Shown here: positions 1 through 12,535 of the stretch, in pieces
Layout: every line of letters begins with the position of its first letter
Position numbering within the stretch: the first letter of the stretch is position 1
Assembly: GCA_013396755.1 (NCBI GenBank)
Contig: VWZF01007822.1
Span: forward strand, 580,132-644,131
Direction of reading: 5' to 3'
Source: Sclerurus mexicanus
Taxonomy: Eukaryota > Chordata > Aves > Passeriformes > Furnariidae
DNA length: 64,000 bases
The notes under the pieces: generated by a model
Database searches by the model: none
Seen by the model: the letters and a program-made list of their open reading frames with translations, nothing else
Told to the model about the DNA's origin: nothing
Program-made: the position numbers and the translations under genes

Positions 1-3000
1 CTACTTACTTCCCCCATTGTCACAAATAGTAAAAAGTGAAGGGGAGTGCTAACACAATTAAGTCCCTAGAAGTACTTCCCTTCTTGAGGTGAGACCATAG
101 TTTTTCTGCTCCTTACATTTGACTTGTTATTAAAGTTGATGTGTTGTTCTCAATAAGAATTACTAAAGGGGAGGGAAGGGAGCAAAGAAAAATAACCTTT
201 AATTCCTCAGTTTACAATATTATTTTTTCTCTCTGTCTTGTAACATCTGTCGTGACACAGGCATATGTTTCTCTGTACAAGCAATAGCTAAAACTGCACA
301 CCAGTATTGATGAGAATTCTCATTCCTACCAGTCCAAGTGGAATCAATAAAACATGAGGGAACACAGAGATGAACTAAATTAATCTAAGGTCTAACTTAT
401 TAACTACAACAAATTTAACAGCGTTAAGAATATATCTTTGTTTCCTTAGGAATAGTTCATGAATTCTTAGTCAAGAAAATGTGTTTTTTTCAGTTTTCAT
501 ATATTTGAGGAAGGTAAACAACCAAGAATATCTGGTGTTTCTTTGCAATACATTATTTTTTTGAGGTGAACAATGCATATATCTAATATTTTCCCACTTG
601 AATGATCCTCAGTTTTGTTATCATTAATTAAATTAATTATCATTAATTTTCAATTTAGTAAAATAAATTTATTAACTTAATATTACATTAATAAAATTAA
701 TTAAATAAAATTTAATTTAATTAAATACAAAATCTTGCAAACTGAGTTTCTGATTTCAAGTTTTTATTGAAGATAAAGAAAAAAGTCAGTAACACTTCTT
801 TATATAACCAGTAAAGGAGAGAGTGACAGATATACAGTATATGGGAATCCAGCAAAGTCAAAGCACTGTAAGTTATGGGTTACAAAAGTATACTTACAGT
901 TATCATGAAAGTTACATCAGTGATTTATTTTTCACAATTTGTCTTTTTTTTTCCTAAAACAGTTGAGCTGTTAATCTAACGCAGGCAATAAGTCATGGGA
1001 TTTTTTTCAGTGCCTTTACTCTCAACATCCACATTTCTATAGTGGTTATTTGTTTTTTTGCAGCTATAACAATGAAATTCAGTTGCTGGCATTATTATCA
1101 AAGATTCCAACGGGTCCTCCAACTTTACTTAATTTCAGTAAATCAGGACAATTTCCTAAGTCCATCATAAAATAGAATATGGCAATTTATCAATGAAATA
1201 CTTTGGGTACTAATTTTCTATAGTCTGATTTTTAAGTCTTTTGTCAATTTCTTTCTGTAGTATCTTGCATAACAACAGCTGAGATAAATGCAACGAGCCC
1301 TGGCTAAATCCTTCATTAAAGTTAAACTTGCATTACAACTTTAGTATTAAAGACCAACAAATTTGATGTTGATAGCAATTTTGACAGATGGAAAACTGGC
1401 AGCCATGTTCTCAGAGTTCAGCCACTGAGGTGTAAAAACTCTCCGGACACTGAGGACTGGAAGAGTCTGAATTCTGCCAGAGTTTCCTACACTGGAATTG
1501 AAATATTAAACACTCATCCGTTGGGGAGTGCCAGCGAAAACCTTTCTGCCATGTTGCTAAAGTTTGTGCTAATACAACTGTGTATGTCAACCAACCTCTC
1601 ATCATCTGTTACTGGGTTAGATATTTTGTAGTCTCCAAAGAAAGTTGAGAGCGCACCCAAAATCCACAGCACCATAAAATATGCAAAACTACTATCTTGT
1701 ATAACATGTAATCAATGTTTATTAATGGCCTTAATTAGTTTTGCAAAGACTGATAACTAGAAACAAGAGCACCTGTGGTACTAATCCCTTAAAGAATTCT
1801 GAATAACATTCGCATAGTTTACTCCTCCTGTGGCTGAATAGTTACGAAACCTAGAGAAAAAGACATGGGTATTTGTATCTAAAGTGTAACTCCAAGGAAA
1901 AGTAAGTGGGAGACTTTGGAATAGTGGTTGCTCTGGAGACCACAGAATCCACCTGGCAGGATGGGTCCCAGGCCTTTGGAGTCATGGCTGGCCACAGCTG
2001 TGCCAGTGAAACACTGAACCAGCTAAGCAAGGGAGCTGCTCTTAAAGCGGGAGCTGTAATTTTGCTATATATTTATTTTACTTACAGCCTTTATCTTTGA
2101 GTCTTGTGACTAAGGGCTCAACCTCGTATGTTAGTTAATATAGCCTAGTTTTGGTGTTATGCTTGCAGCTGGGAGTCAGGGAGAGTCAGAGTAAAACCAT
2201 GTGCTTCATCTTCCCAGACACAGAGAAAGCAAAATTGCTTGTGTATTCATTTCTCCTCTAGGGACATACACTCAGAGACATATTTAGGAAACCTGGGAAT
2301 GGAGAGTTCTCCCTGCCAAGCTGCAAAGAATTGTGCAGGAGTGCATGCACCTTACAGGTCCTTGGAAACCTTGAAACAGCACAACCATATAAAGGTATAG
2401 TTTGGAATACAACTTTGGCTGGTATGCAGCTGAAGGCTCTCAGGTCTAGACACAATGCAAATAATGAGTAATCATTCTATATCCAGTACAAACTTGCTAA
2501 AATCCAAACGGAATAAGCCATGAATGCAAGAATGAAGATATCCTGATCTGCAGAATCCTCCTCCTTTCTCTCTGTTCATTCTCTGATTGTCACACGCTAA
2601 CAATTTACTAACTACAGCTTCCCTAAGAGATGCACTGACTTCTGTCTTCTAATTTTGTCCTAGATAAAATACTCTATAATCATAGTTCTCTCACAAAGCC
2701 AGACTGCATCACTGTCTTTTCCAATGTTTCTGCCCATGTTGTCTCATCATCAATTTTCCCTGTCAGCATCAAGCATTAGTGGGACTCTACTCCCTTTCTT
2801 CACTTTTGTGACCCTTCAGTCCCTGAAGTCCTCTTCAAGTTCCATGAAATTAGTAAGTGAAATCTCTGTTGGTTGTAGGAGGAACTCATCAGAACCTAGT
2901 GAAGTAGGCATCTTACCACTCCCTTTGATTTCTATCTCCTTCTTGTTTGCATGCTTTCTCCCAGCCACTTTTCTTAATCCAAAAATCATTCTCTAGTCCA

Positions 3001-4015
3001 AGTTAATTCATATTTCACTGTCACACAGACCATAACACTTAGCTATTCCCAATAATGCTGAAAACAAAGCTGTTAAGTAAACTGACAAGCCACCTTTTGT
3101 GACCCTCTCTGCTATAAGAGTGAAATGGTGCTGACCTGTGTGCACTGCCAGGGACTACAGAAGCAAAATCTCACCCAGGGCTCTGAACTGGTCAGGATTC
3201 AAAATAACCCCCAGAGGAGCAGAGGCAGCACAAGCCACTCACACCTGGCTGGAAGATTAAATAGATTTGTGAGGTCTTTTTCTATGTTAATTCACTCATC
3301 AAAAATACAATTGTAAATTTTAATCAAATTCAGAAGAATATGTTTGTGTGAGAAAAGCAGTTATTCTAGCCCTAGAACCAACTCTTCCTAAATCATTTGC
3401 TTCAACAGGGTCCAGCTGTCAGCAAGTCCAAATTTGAGTCAGTGACAACCCTTGCTCTTCATCTACTGTTCTTCATAATTTAACTGTTTAACTTAGGTTT
3501 GTTTTTTTTTTTTTTCATTTTCTAGGGCAAAATTTTCGGTTTTAATCTCAAAGGCAAATACTTATTGGATATTTTTAAGGTGAAAAAGTATCATTTAGAT
3601 TAAACAAAGTGTTTCATTACACTGAATAATGCATTTCATTACAATTTAGATTTTTATTTTAAGTGAGACATTAGTCCCTAAATGAAGTCAGTTATGTTTC
3701 TTAAACAATCCAAAGCATTAGATCTTTTTTACTATGGAGGAACAAGTATATAGGCAAACAATCAAACGAACCATATAAACTTTATATTTGGGGAGAGTTC
3801 ATTTTTCATTACAATTTCCTCTCACACCCTTTGCCAGTCCTAGCTAAATACCTCCTATCCGTTTCCTTTTTCCTTTCCTTCAGATGCCCAGGACTTCCCT
3901 ACACCTTCTACATTTTGCAAATATAAACCTTTGTTTGCATCTTTCTAAACACAAGAGACTCCTATTGAGAAATGAAAAGAAAGTCAAAAACTTTATATGT
4001 CATAAAAGAAATATT
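1..4015. other. Non-coding AT-rich stretch, no gene seen
   Basis: No open frame here has a recognisable domain, and all are shorter than about 100 codons and interrupted by stops in every frame. The only structured parts I see are the AT tract at 601-733 and a run of 14 T at 3502-3515. Splice-like AG and GT dinucleotides occur, but none bounds a convincing exon. This reads as intergenic or intronic DNA. Confidence 0.6.
601..733. repeat. AT-rich low-complexity tract with many ATTA/TTAAT cores
   Basis: The tract is nearly all A and T, with repeated ATTAATTA, TTAATTAAAT and TAATTTAATTAA words on both strands. It could be simple low-complexity DNA. The density of TAATTA-type homeodomain cores is high, but that is expected in any tract of this composition, so I make no functional claim. 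Confidence 0.7.
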
Positions 4016-4019
4016 AGTG

Positions 4020-4340
4020 AAAACAAGATATTCCAGCAAGTTCTGTGTTAGCTGTTTTCCAAACATGCAACAAGTTTGGTACCTGGACGGACAGACAGAC
4101 CAGCCGGATGCATCCTCCTGCTGACTCAGTGCTCTTTGAGGCAGGATGAAGGAGTGAAATATCCCAGTGCTGCCTGAAACACCTGCCATCAATTACCATT
4201 GATGTACTGCTGTGAAAAGTCCAAATGCCTTGCTTAGCTGGGATGATAATGGCATGGTTTGTGTGTAGTTGTCCATCAGACCACAATATAAATCTCCAAG
4301 CAGCACTTCTAATGCACTGCAATTAATTTCCTCCTTTTTA
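4020..4340. other. Candidate conserved non-coding element
   Basis: This block differs from its surroundings. It has a more even base composition, few homopolymer runs, and several regulatory-like words such as CTGACTCAG near 4121, CATCAATTACCATTGATG around 4188 and CTGCAATTAATT near 4317. Open frames of 76 and 102 codons cross it on the minus strand in two different frames, and neither resembles a known protein. It does not resemble CR1 or the LTR family. The style suggests an enhancer-like element, but this is judged by eye without any alignment. Confidence 0.25.
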
Positions 4341-4825
4341 AATTCTAACCGTAGTAGGTAGGAGTATGGTTTCCCTTAACCACATGGGGTTGTTTTATAC
4401 ATTTCAGTGTTAAATGCAGTATATTTTAGAAAAGAAGATGAAACATGATTTCATTGCATGAACAAAAACTAGCACAAAAAACTAAAACCCAAAGAACAGA
4501 GGCCACATTTGGAGGAAATACAGTAAAAGCAAGACTGGTGTCAGATCTTATAAGATAAATTAGTTTGACTCGAATATGCTTAGAAGGGAGACTTGCAGGG
4601 GAAAAGGCAATGCCTAAATACTCAGGCACTAAAAGAAGGAGTGTGACTCAGGATTTGTCATGCTTTCTGAGTTAGTACTGGACCAGAGTCCCAGAACACT
4701 TCTCATGAGGTATTTATTCCAGTGATGGAGAGACAAGCCTTGAATGACATACAGGGTGTGATCTTCTAGTGCCTCGCACTGATTTCAGTAAAGTTCTCAC
4801 AGTTCAGCCCTCCTGGGCAAACTGC

Positions 4826-4854
4826 GGGGGGGGGAGGTGGGGTGTGTGTGGGGG
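4826..4854 (+). other. G-quadruplex-capable G-rich tract
   Basis: The tract holds a run of nine G (4826-4834), then GG, a run of four G (4839-4842), a TG alternation, and a run of five G (4850-4854). The nine-G run can supply two G-tracts, so the segment satisfies the usual pattern of four runs of at least three G with loops of one to seven bases. It lies in otherwise AT-rich DNA with no nearby gene start that I can see. Confidence 0.6.
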
Positions 4855-5309
4855 TGGCAGTGGTTTGTGTTGAAGCATCTGGCTTTGTTCAATGACGATA
4901 AACTAATCATATTCTAAAGTGGCAAAGTGGTCTCTTGGCATTCAGCTGTGTCAGCCTGTTATATTTCATTCCAAGCAGTCTATCCTGGGGTAAAAAAGAA
5001 TCATTTAGCAGAGCTCTGTGTACTCTACCGAGGCCTTAACCATTGCTGGTTACTAAGCAGTCTTGAAAAGGTCTTTGAGGTGCATCTGAACCTGCACCAC
5101 AATGCACAAATGTGAAATTGCTGGGTCACAGGAAAAAAAAAGGCAGCTACGAGCAGGGATTTGTTCTCTAAGGTGAACTGAATACACTACACAGGCTTCT
5201 TACTGAGAAGAAAGCTACTGCTATTTTTTATCAATTATTTTAAGTATTATTACTATATTCCCACTAGAAAGTCATACAATGTGGGTGTTTTTTTGAATGA
5301 TGCTGATGA

Positions 5310-5332
5310 TTATTATTATAATTATTATTATT
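5310..5332. repeat. ATT trinucleotide microsatellite (imperfect)
   Basis: A short run of TTA/ATT units interrupted once by ATA. It is a simple sequence repeat and is probably length-variable. Confidence 0.7.
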
Positions 5333-6744
5333 CCAAAATGTTTTAGATTAGATTTTTTGTAAGTTTTCTGAAGCTTGTAAAGGGCTAAAAAGTTATAAGA
5401 GGGTTTGTCTGGAAGTTAGTATAGCTTGCAAAGAAAATACCTTGGTTATCCCCAGTTTTTCCAGGAAAGATATTTTGTAGTGCCTTTTTTAGATAGAGCA
5501 TAGCCTGAGCAGAGTTTCTCAGCCTGTTATAATTGAAGAATTATCTGACCTCTGGAAAAAAAATAATCCATGGAATAGCTTAAATATTACAATAACATGG
5601 GATTTTTTGTCGTTGACAAAAACTAAGTTAAACTGCAATGTTCACTTATTGCTTCTAAATGCCATCATAGTGTTTTGTTTTCTGTCTTGCATGAGTGGGC
5701 AAATATCTATTTAAAAATACATACATTTTCTTCTGTTTTGTTTTCTGGTGTTTTACTGACTACTAGTGCTATTTTGACCACTGACTCAAAGCACCATACA
5801 GGCTTTACTTACCCACAGTCTCTGACCATTTTGATTGTTATTTATTATTTCTTTCAAAGTGATATTTAGATTCTGTAGCACAATGCCCTATTCTAATACA
5901 CAAAGAGATTTCTAGATAGATCAACTGAAACTTGAACAGGCCAAGAGAAATAAATTTCCATCAATTTTCCAAAACAATAATATTGTAGAAGAGTAACAGG
6001 AAGCACAGTAATAGAAATAGACTGAAATTACTTGTTGCAAATCCCTGAAAGCATATCCATCTGGCAGAATGAGGGATATACGAAACCTTCTGAGTTGGGT
6101 GGACCCACAGCCAGGCTATCTTCAAAACTATGAGCTGATATTTCCATCAGTGCTGTATTACAGCTAATACACCTTGCTGAGAAGCTCATTATCTTCAGGC
6201 CAGTACAACTGCATTACTTTTGAGTCTCAAGCTAATATGTCTCTTCAGCACTGCACTATTCATTGTGGACATGCAGCCTTGGTTTGGCGCTAACCCAAGG
6301 ATTTCTTCATGACACGAAATTTTCTGCAATATATACAAGCCCACAGGAAGCCTGTAAAAGTGCTATAAAGTTTAGTGTAGGGGGGTTGAGCCTTAGCCAC
6401 AAAACCATCCATCTTCTGATGACATACTTGGTTCATTTTATCAGGTACTCAGTGTAGGACAAACATATATCAGATCAGATGGTAATTCCTTGCCACAGTT
6501 TTTCTATGTAATAACAACCTAGAGAAAAAAAATCAGGAAAAAAACCACCTTGTGACCTTGCTCAACTCCTTAAATATAAGTTTGTAAATGGAGAAAAAAA
6601 TTTCTTTCAATAAAAATAAAAACATGTTTTCCAAATACAACCAAGGAGAGTGTAGAAATGGAGCAGAGGAAAACATGTTCTCAAAAATTCTCATATAATA
6701 GTGGTCTTCTGTCCATAAATGTCTAGACAACTTTAAGAATAAAT

Positions 6745-6960
6745 TTAAAAGCCAGAATAGTGTTATAAATGTAGGATGTAAATGTAAGGAAATAGTAATG
6801 AAATCTCTGGCAAGACTTCACTTATACTGTGCTCAGTAATACTTTGCACATCATAAAAGTCTGGTTTCTTAAAAATGTGGTGAGAAGGAAAGAGACTTGA
6901 TCCTAGTAATAAAAGTTATGAGGTGTGAAGACAAGAACAGAAAAGTCCTCATTCTGAAAC
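6745..6960 (+). mobile_element. Old degraded CR1-type LINE fragment (ORF2 interior)
   Basis: Translated on the plus strand around 6800-6850, the sequence reads MKSLARLHLYCAQ after allowing for stops, followed by a His-His pair. This follows the order of a conserved block near the C-terminal part of CR1/L3 ORF2, where a Leu-x-Arg-x-His-Leu-x-Tyr-Cys motif is typical. The downstream part, rich in GAGAAGG and AAAGAGACTTGATCC words, also fits a decayed copy. Stops and frame changes show that it is long dead. The boundaries are approximate. Confidence 0.45.
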
Positions 6961-7144
6961 AGTCACAAAAAAGGCAAATTACTGAGACACAAATATTAAG
7001 TGAGTTCACAAAAAGAAATATTTTAGGTATGTGCAGGAGAATTACAGTCATTGACCCACTTATACCAGTTCTTTATTTGCTATGATAAATAACAAAACCG
7101 GTTTTCTTAAAACTGGGAAAAATTTACTGATTCATTCCCTACCA

Positions 7145-7195
7145 ACTACCAAGAGTTTGTGTGCCAGTTCTGCTTCTCACTTGTAAAGTGGAGCT
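7145..7195 (+). repeat. Possible MIR/L2-like fragment
   Basis: The words CAGTTCTGCTTCTCACTTG and TAAAGTGGAGC resemble the part of MIR and L2 tails that usually reads as a pyrimidine-rich stretch followed by TGTAAAATGGGG. The match is short and could be coincidental. Confidence 0.25.
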
Positions 7196-7894
7196 AAGTA
7201 CAACTTCAGATTATACAGAAATACCAAGTGGCTGAATAATGGACTAGAAGCGAACAAATTACTATGAAAAAGAAGTCACATTGCTCCCTGTGAGTGCAGA
7301 AGAACACAGATGGTAACAGTCAAGGCATCTCCTGAGAGGAACTTAAACTAAACTGAAGTCCAGTTTTCTTTTTTCTTCTATAAAAGTTACTTGGGAGACA
7401 GTTGTGACAGTTTTTCTATAAAATGCAGGTGGGAGGCCAAATCTTAACTTCTTTGACTTTGGCATGATTGTCGTATTTGGGTACTTTTTCATTCCTTCAC
7501 TTCAACTCTGGCAAGACAGTAGAGAACACTTGAAAAAAGTTTCTTTTAACACTAGTTGAAGATTAAGAAGTTATTTTTAGTTCAAAAAAAATTTGAAATC
7601 TTGGTCTATTTTGCGTAAAGATCATGTTCACTCATCAGATGGTAGTAAAAAAACCCCAACACATAACATCAGAAATCTCAGATATCAAAGCATGTTTGAC
7701 AAATATTATTGCTATAGAAAAGAATAAACTGCTATATCTTCCCTTTCTCTCACCTTTTCCCTCTTTGCTCTCAGTGGTCTTTGTGTCTCATTGTCTCAGG
7801 TATTTACACTGTCCACACCCTGCAGCACAAGTTGATCACCTTTTAAATGGTAGCCAAGCTAATGTTTGGTTGGAAACAAATTCCTATTAACCAT

Positions 7895-7985
7895 TATATT
7901 TGCCTAAGCAGCATGTCCAGAGTCACAGGGAAAAGCTAAGCAGAGAGTTGAACCCCAGCCCTTTAACACTCCAACCTTACGTCCT
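7895..7985. repeat. MIR-like SINE remnant
   Basis: The segment keeps, in order, a GTCCAGAGTCACAGG-like block, an AAGCAGAGAGTTGAACCCC block and an ACTCCAACC block. This is the order in the core of MIR-family SINEs when read from the strand complementary to the tRNA-derived promoter. The GAACCC part would correspond to the B-box region. MIR-type elements are ancient amniote or older repeats and survive only as short remnants in birds. The assignment is by motif order only. Confidence 0.45.
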
Positions 7986-9002
7986 TGTTGGCATTTACTG
8001 GAGATGGGGGATGTGCATTGCAATTTTTTTCCACTAGACCTATGTCCTTAGACTTGCCATGTTCTGAGCTTCATTCTAAAGGGTAGATATTTTCAATGAC
8101 TATGGGTGAAAATATGGCACTCCCATGGCACTGTATCCTGTATTTCGCAGTCACTGGAAATACAAGGACTTTATGCTCACCGGGGCATGTGCCTGAGCAA
8201 CGATTTTTAATCAAATTCTAAGGGCAGGGGATGATTTCTCACACAGAAATAAACAGATGTCGAGTCAATACCAGCCATTTTAATCCCTCATATAGAGGAG
8301 ACAAATATGCATCTTGCAGAGGTGGAAAGGGAACATCACAAGAAAAATCACATCATGAAAAAAAAGAAAATAGAAAAAAAAGGCATGATAAGCTAGTTAT
8401 TGAAAATACCATGTAATCAAAAATAAAACATAGAAAAACATTATGCTAGAATGCACTGACAGTAGTGGTGAACCATGAGAACCATATACTGTATAATAAT
8501 AATAAAAGGGTGAATTTTATTTTTGTTTATTTGCTTGGAAAATAGAATTATTGAAACCATTTCAGCAGAAACATTTTGAGGTTCTTCTTGTGTTGTAATT
8601 AATTCTAAACAAAAGTGTTTTTTACTTGTTATATGATGGATTTTATTGCAAAATAAGCCATACCTAGAACTCCAAATAATGACATAATTATCAGCAGAAG
8701 GTGAATTGCTAAGCAGACAAAAACTTCATATAGAAGGCCCCATCCCCCTGCTGATGTAAAGTGGCTTAACCTCATGCTTCATGCTTCATCAGACTGTGTC
8801 TCATACTCCCTGGCTTATTTCTTGCCCCTGAATCTTGTGGTATTCACAAAAATCCCTCGTATTTTGTCTCTATTTTTACATTTAGACACCTAACTGCCTA
8901 AAAAAGTGTAAACGTTTGTTGCTATATTCCCAGAGGCTATTCCAGTACAAAAATCCTTACTTTGCCTCTTTTACTCTTCAGCTCCAGTCCTTGCCTGATT
9001 TT

Positions 9003-9060
9003 AGTTAACAGGGACAGATTCTGCTTCTGCTTACTCCAATTTTTACACCAATTCTTTCAG
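9003..9060. repeat. Possible degraded ancient amniote repeat
   Basis: The segment contains an ACAGATTCTGCTTCTGCTTACTCC block followed by TTTTTACACCAATTC. I associate this order with an old dispersed repeat common in reptile and bird DNA, in which a TTTACACCAGTG-like block follows a tract of this kind. The copy is short and diverged, and I cannot name the family. Confidence 0.25.
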
Positions 9061-11680
9061 TGCATTTTTTCTTGTGAGAAAGGCAAGAGTGTTGTTTTAG
9101 GATTTTTTGTCATAGAGTTCACTACAGCATAATTTCTGTGAGTAGATATGTACATGAAACTGACCAAGCCTTTAACTGGAAGCTTACCAAAAAGGAATGT
9201 GGGATCTGCTTCTTGATTTATCCATTGAGTTATTTTGGAATGCCATGAATCCTGAACATCTGATCTGGCTGGTCCTCTGTGTGAGCAGCGCAGTAACATA
9301 TTGACCAGGGACTGTATAAGATAAGAGTTATACTTTTATAAGCCACACAAATGGATTTTTATCAGTATTGCCAGGCTTTGGATTCTGCCTGAAAATTGAA
9401 GAGGGAGAGAGAGTGGGTAGAGATGAATTTTCCTATTTGCAGAATTGGAAAGAAAGTGCAATTTTTCAAGAACAGAAGGTGTGGGTGCCGCTTCAGAAGT
9501 ACAGCTGTGAGGAAGAAATATACTGTGAAATACTTATATTAAGATATCTTATGCAAATGATACACGTGGGTCCAGTGTCTGAGAGCCACTGTAGATCTAA
9601 TTATGTTGAAAATCCATGTGAATTTACTCTTACACCAGTTTCAAATGATCAGCCAATTGCATGCAAATTAAGACTATGACTAACATCACCTTTATATATG
9701 AGTAATCTTTTTTAAATAAGGGAAGTAGTATTTGACTGTTCCAAATAGATTAATAACTTCAATTTACATACAATAGGTAGATATAGTACAGGCTTTCCAG
9801 TTGTCTTCTGTCAACGAATGGTCTTCTGTCATATCCATATTGCCACTCAATGACAGAGACATGAATGCATACACCCACTGAAAACATACAGTAGTTACTT
9901 TAAATAGCTCGTGATCACAAGGATCTACTGTTTTGTACTATCAAAGATGATCTCTCTGAATTGAGAAAGTCTGAAATACCACCATTACTCTCTATCCCAG
10001 GGACTGGGAATGCTATTGCACTTACAATCATTTGTAAACTGCAATATATTTAATGACAATACACAAACCCCCCTTTCATGACTATCTGCACTTCCTAGAC
10101 TATCACTACCAGAATATGAAAGACAATTTCATGGATTCAAGAACAGACATTCCCCCACATGAACACAGAAGCTCCCAGAGACAAAAGGAAGATGTCCCTC
10201 AGTGTCATCATTGTCCACAGTTTTGCTGTAAAAAGAAATAATAAATTTGTATAATAAAACAAGAATATGATGCTCTGGCTTTCTAGTTACATCATTGATA
10301 TACTCTTTTCTTTTTAATGTCTCAGGCTTACTCCAGTTTCTAATGCAGTAGGAAGAAATCACAGTTACTTTAGGTAGGTTTCCATTTCAAGCCTGCCTGA
10401 GCTCTCTGTACTTAAATTCCATGCCAACTTTTTCCCACAAATATATGCTGCTAAAGAAGGGAGTTAAAATTCACAGAGCTGTCAAGTAAGATATCCATTA
10501 AGACAGTAAGATGCCAGTGTTCAAACTTCAACATTACATCATTAGATCTCAAAGGAATTCACTTTGTTAATGAGAAACAAGAACGGAAGGAGTGCATGAT
10601 GCAGGGGGTGGGGGACAGGACAAGAATATGAAACAATACGACAGCAAAATAGAAAGCACAGATTGAAGTATCACAAGGAGTCTGAATTCCTCAACTAAGA
10701 CTTGTCAATGAGATTTTTAGCATATGATATGCAGTTTTAATTAAATTATGGCCCAGAGTCAGAGAACAAAGCCAAAGGCCCAGTTTTTTTATTTCATTTT
10801 TAGAACAGAGATCCTATCTTCTACAGCATTTCATGCACTTCTAATTAAATATGGATTTATGGTTTTAAAGTACCTGGAAACACAGCATGACCTTTAGCAT
10901 TCATACTATGCTGAACTCAGAGCAGTACCATCAAAGAGTGAGCCCTTGATGAAGTCAGGGGCAACCTTTTTAATAGGTTCAGAAGGATGTGGGTAAGGTG
11001 TCGGGGAAAAGAAAATCAGCTGGTGTACTGTGTGCAAGAAACATTACCGTACTTTGTAGCAATAAAGAATTGTGTCTCTTTGTATGCAAACAAATTCAAC
11101 AAAATTTTATTTGTGTTTGCTTATAGTAACAGGGCGTAATTTTATACAAAGCTAAAGATTTCTGAGTACTGCTAGGAGTACTATTTCAATCTGATGGTTC
11201 TTTTTGGCTATGCCTGCCAAATCCTACATTTTTTGGCAACTCTAACTGCAATCCTTTCACACCCCATCACGTTATTTCAAATAAATACATTATCTGTTCT
11301 GTTTAAAAAGTGTAATATTCTTTTCCCAATGAAGAAATTGCTGCAAAGAGTTTCTCTAAATGGTGATGACTTATCAAAAAATATATTTCAAGTAAGTTTA
11401 CAGTCTCTTAAGATAGAAGTATTGCCTAGGAAGGCTGGGTGCAAATGTTATCTCCAATCTTGAAAGAGTGAATGAATGTCCGCACCTGTTTTGCCATGTT
11501 TGTATAAAGAGAGAGTGTGGAATTATTAATAAAGTGTGTTCAGTTGAGGGTCTTTTAATACTAGTGTGGATAGATAACTTATTGAAGGTCAACTTCTTTT
11601 AAAACACCTTTTAAATTCTCATAGGATGAAGGGCTATTTTGCCACAGTTAACGAAGCAATGTTTATAATAATTGAATAAA

Positions 11681-11702
11681 TATATATATATATATATATA
11701 TA
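11681..11702. repeat. (TA)n microsatellite
   Basis: Eleven uninterrupted TA units, followed by TGCAC. Such tracts readily form cruciforms and are usually polymorphic. Confidence 0.95.
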
Positions 11703-12409
11703 TGCACAAACCATCACAATCAGGACGTGGCACCCTAAAAAAAAGCATTCCATGACAGATTTACCCAATAAAACTGAGGATAACATTGCTGGCTCAGAAA
11801 TAATGAGGTTTGTGCTTGCTTGGGACCAACATCTGGTGCATGTGTACAATATACTTCCAGAATAATCAGAAATATGGGAGTTTGTTGTGAGGGCAATGTG
11901 TGGATATTATTTGCCAGTAGGATGTGTGGCTCTCAGGGCAAGTTGGAAATGGTTCCTAATTTTTCCAGGACTAACATGAACACTTTCTTAGTGTAGATGC
12001 ATAGTGTATGATTGCTAAATTTCATTTTGTTTCTCACAAACAGCTGTGATTTGAGAACGTCAGAAGCTTAAAATAAAAACAATAATGACTAAAAAGTTAA
12101 AGCTACCAAGACTCACTCCAATATAAATACAACATTTGTTTTCATGGAATACATTCATGTCTTTATCTGCCTGTAATCTTTTTGTGGACAAAAAGGACAA
12201 CTAAAAGTTGTGTCAAACTACACCATCACAAGTAAGAGGAGAATCAGTCTTGATGCTCCACTTCAGCTTGTTTTCATTGATTCTTGTATTTTAATCACAT
12301 TTCAGCTGCTGTTTCTGTGAGATGATTTCAAAACCCATTGAATTAAATTGTATTACACTAAGAGACTGATCTTTTTTTCATTGCAACTACACTCAAAATC
12401 CAATTTTTA

Positions 12410-12535
12410 TGTCTTAGAAAGACAGAAGTATTTTCTGGTGTCATCTAGTCTAAATGGCTTTTTTTGAATGCTCCGTTGAAAATTGGGTCTGGAAATCTGT
12501 TTTGAAAATCAGAATCCATCAAAGTCTCTCCCCTG
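12410..12535 (-). mobile_element. Old CR1-type LINE 3' end, minus strand
   Basis: Read on the plus strand, the sequence follows the reverse complement of a CR1 tail: a TTAGAAAGACAGAAG block, then TTTTCTGG, then TCATCTAGTCTAAATGGC, then a GTTTTGAAAATC block and a final AAAGTCTCTCCCC. The TCATCTAGTC word is a hallmark of the reversed CR1 3' region. The copy is strongly diverged and short. Confidence 0.45.

Larger units (their letters stand above)
4340..6744. other. Non-coding stretch with simple repeats
   Basis: No supported gene. It contains the G-rich tract at 4826-4854, an ATT-type trinucleotide run at 5310-5332, and a possible degraded old repeat at 4745-4805. Short open frames are isolated and unlike known proteins. 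Confidence 0.55.
7986..12409. other. Non-coding stretch, no gene seen
   Basis: No supported exon. An open frame of 103 codons at 9368-9679 on the plus strand shows no domain, signal peptide or family resemblance. A degraded old repeat may lie near 9003-9060, and a TA microsatellite lies at 11681-11702. The phrase GTCTTCTGTC occurs twice within 30 bp near 9803-9830, probably a local duplication. Confidence 0.55.
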
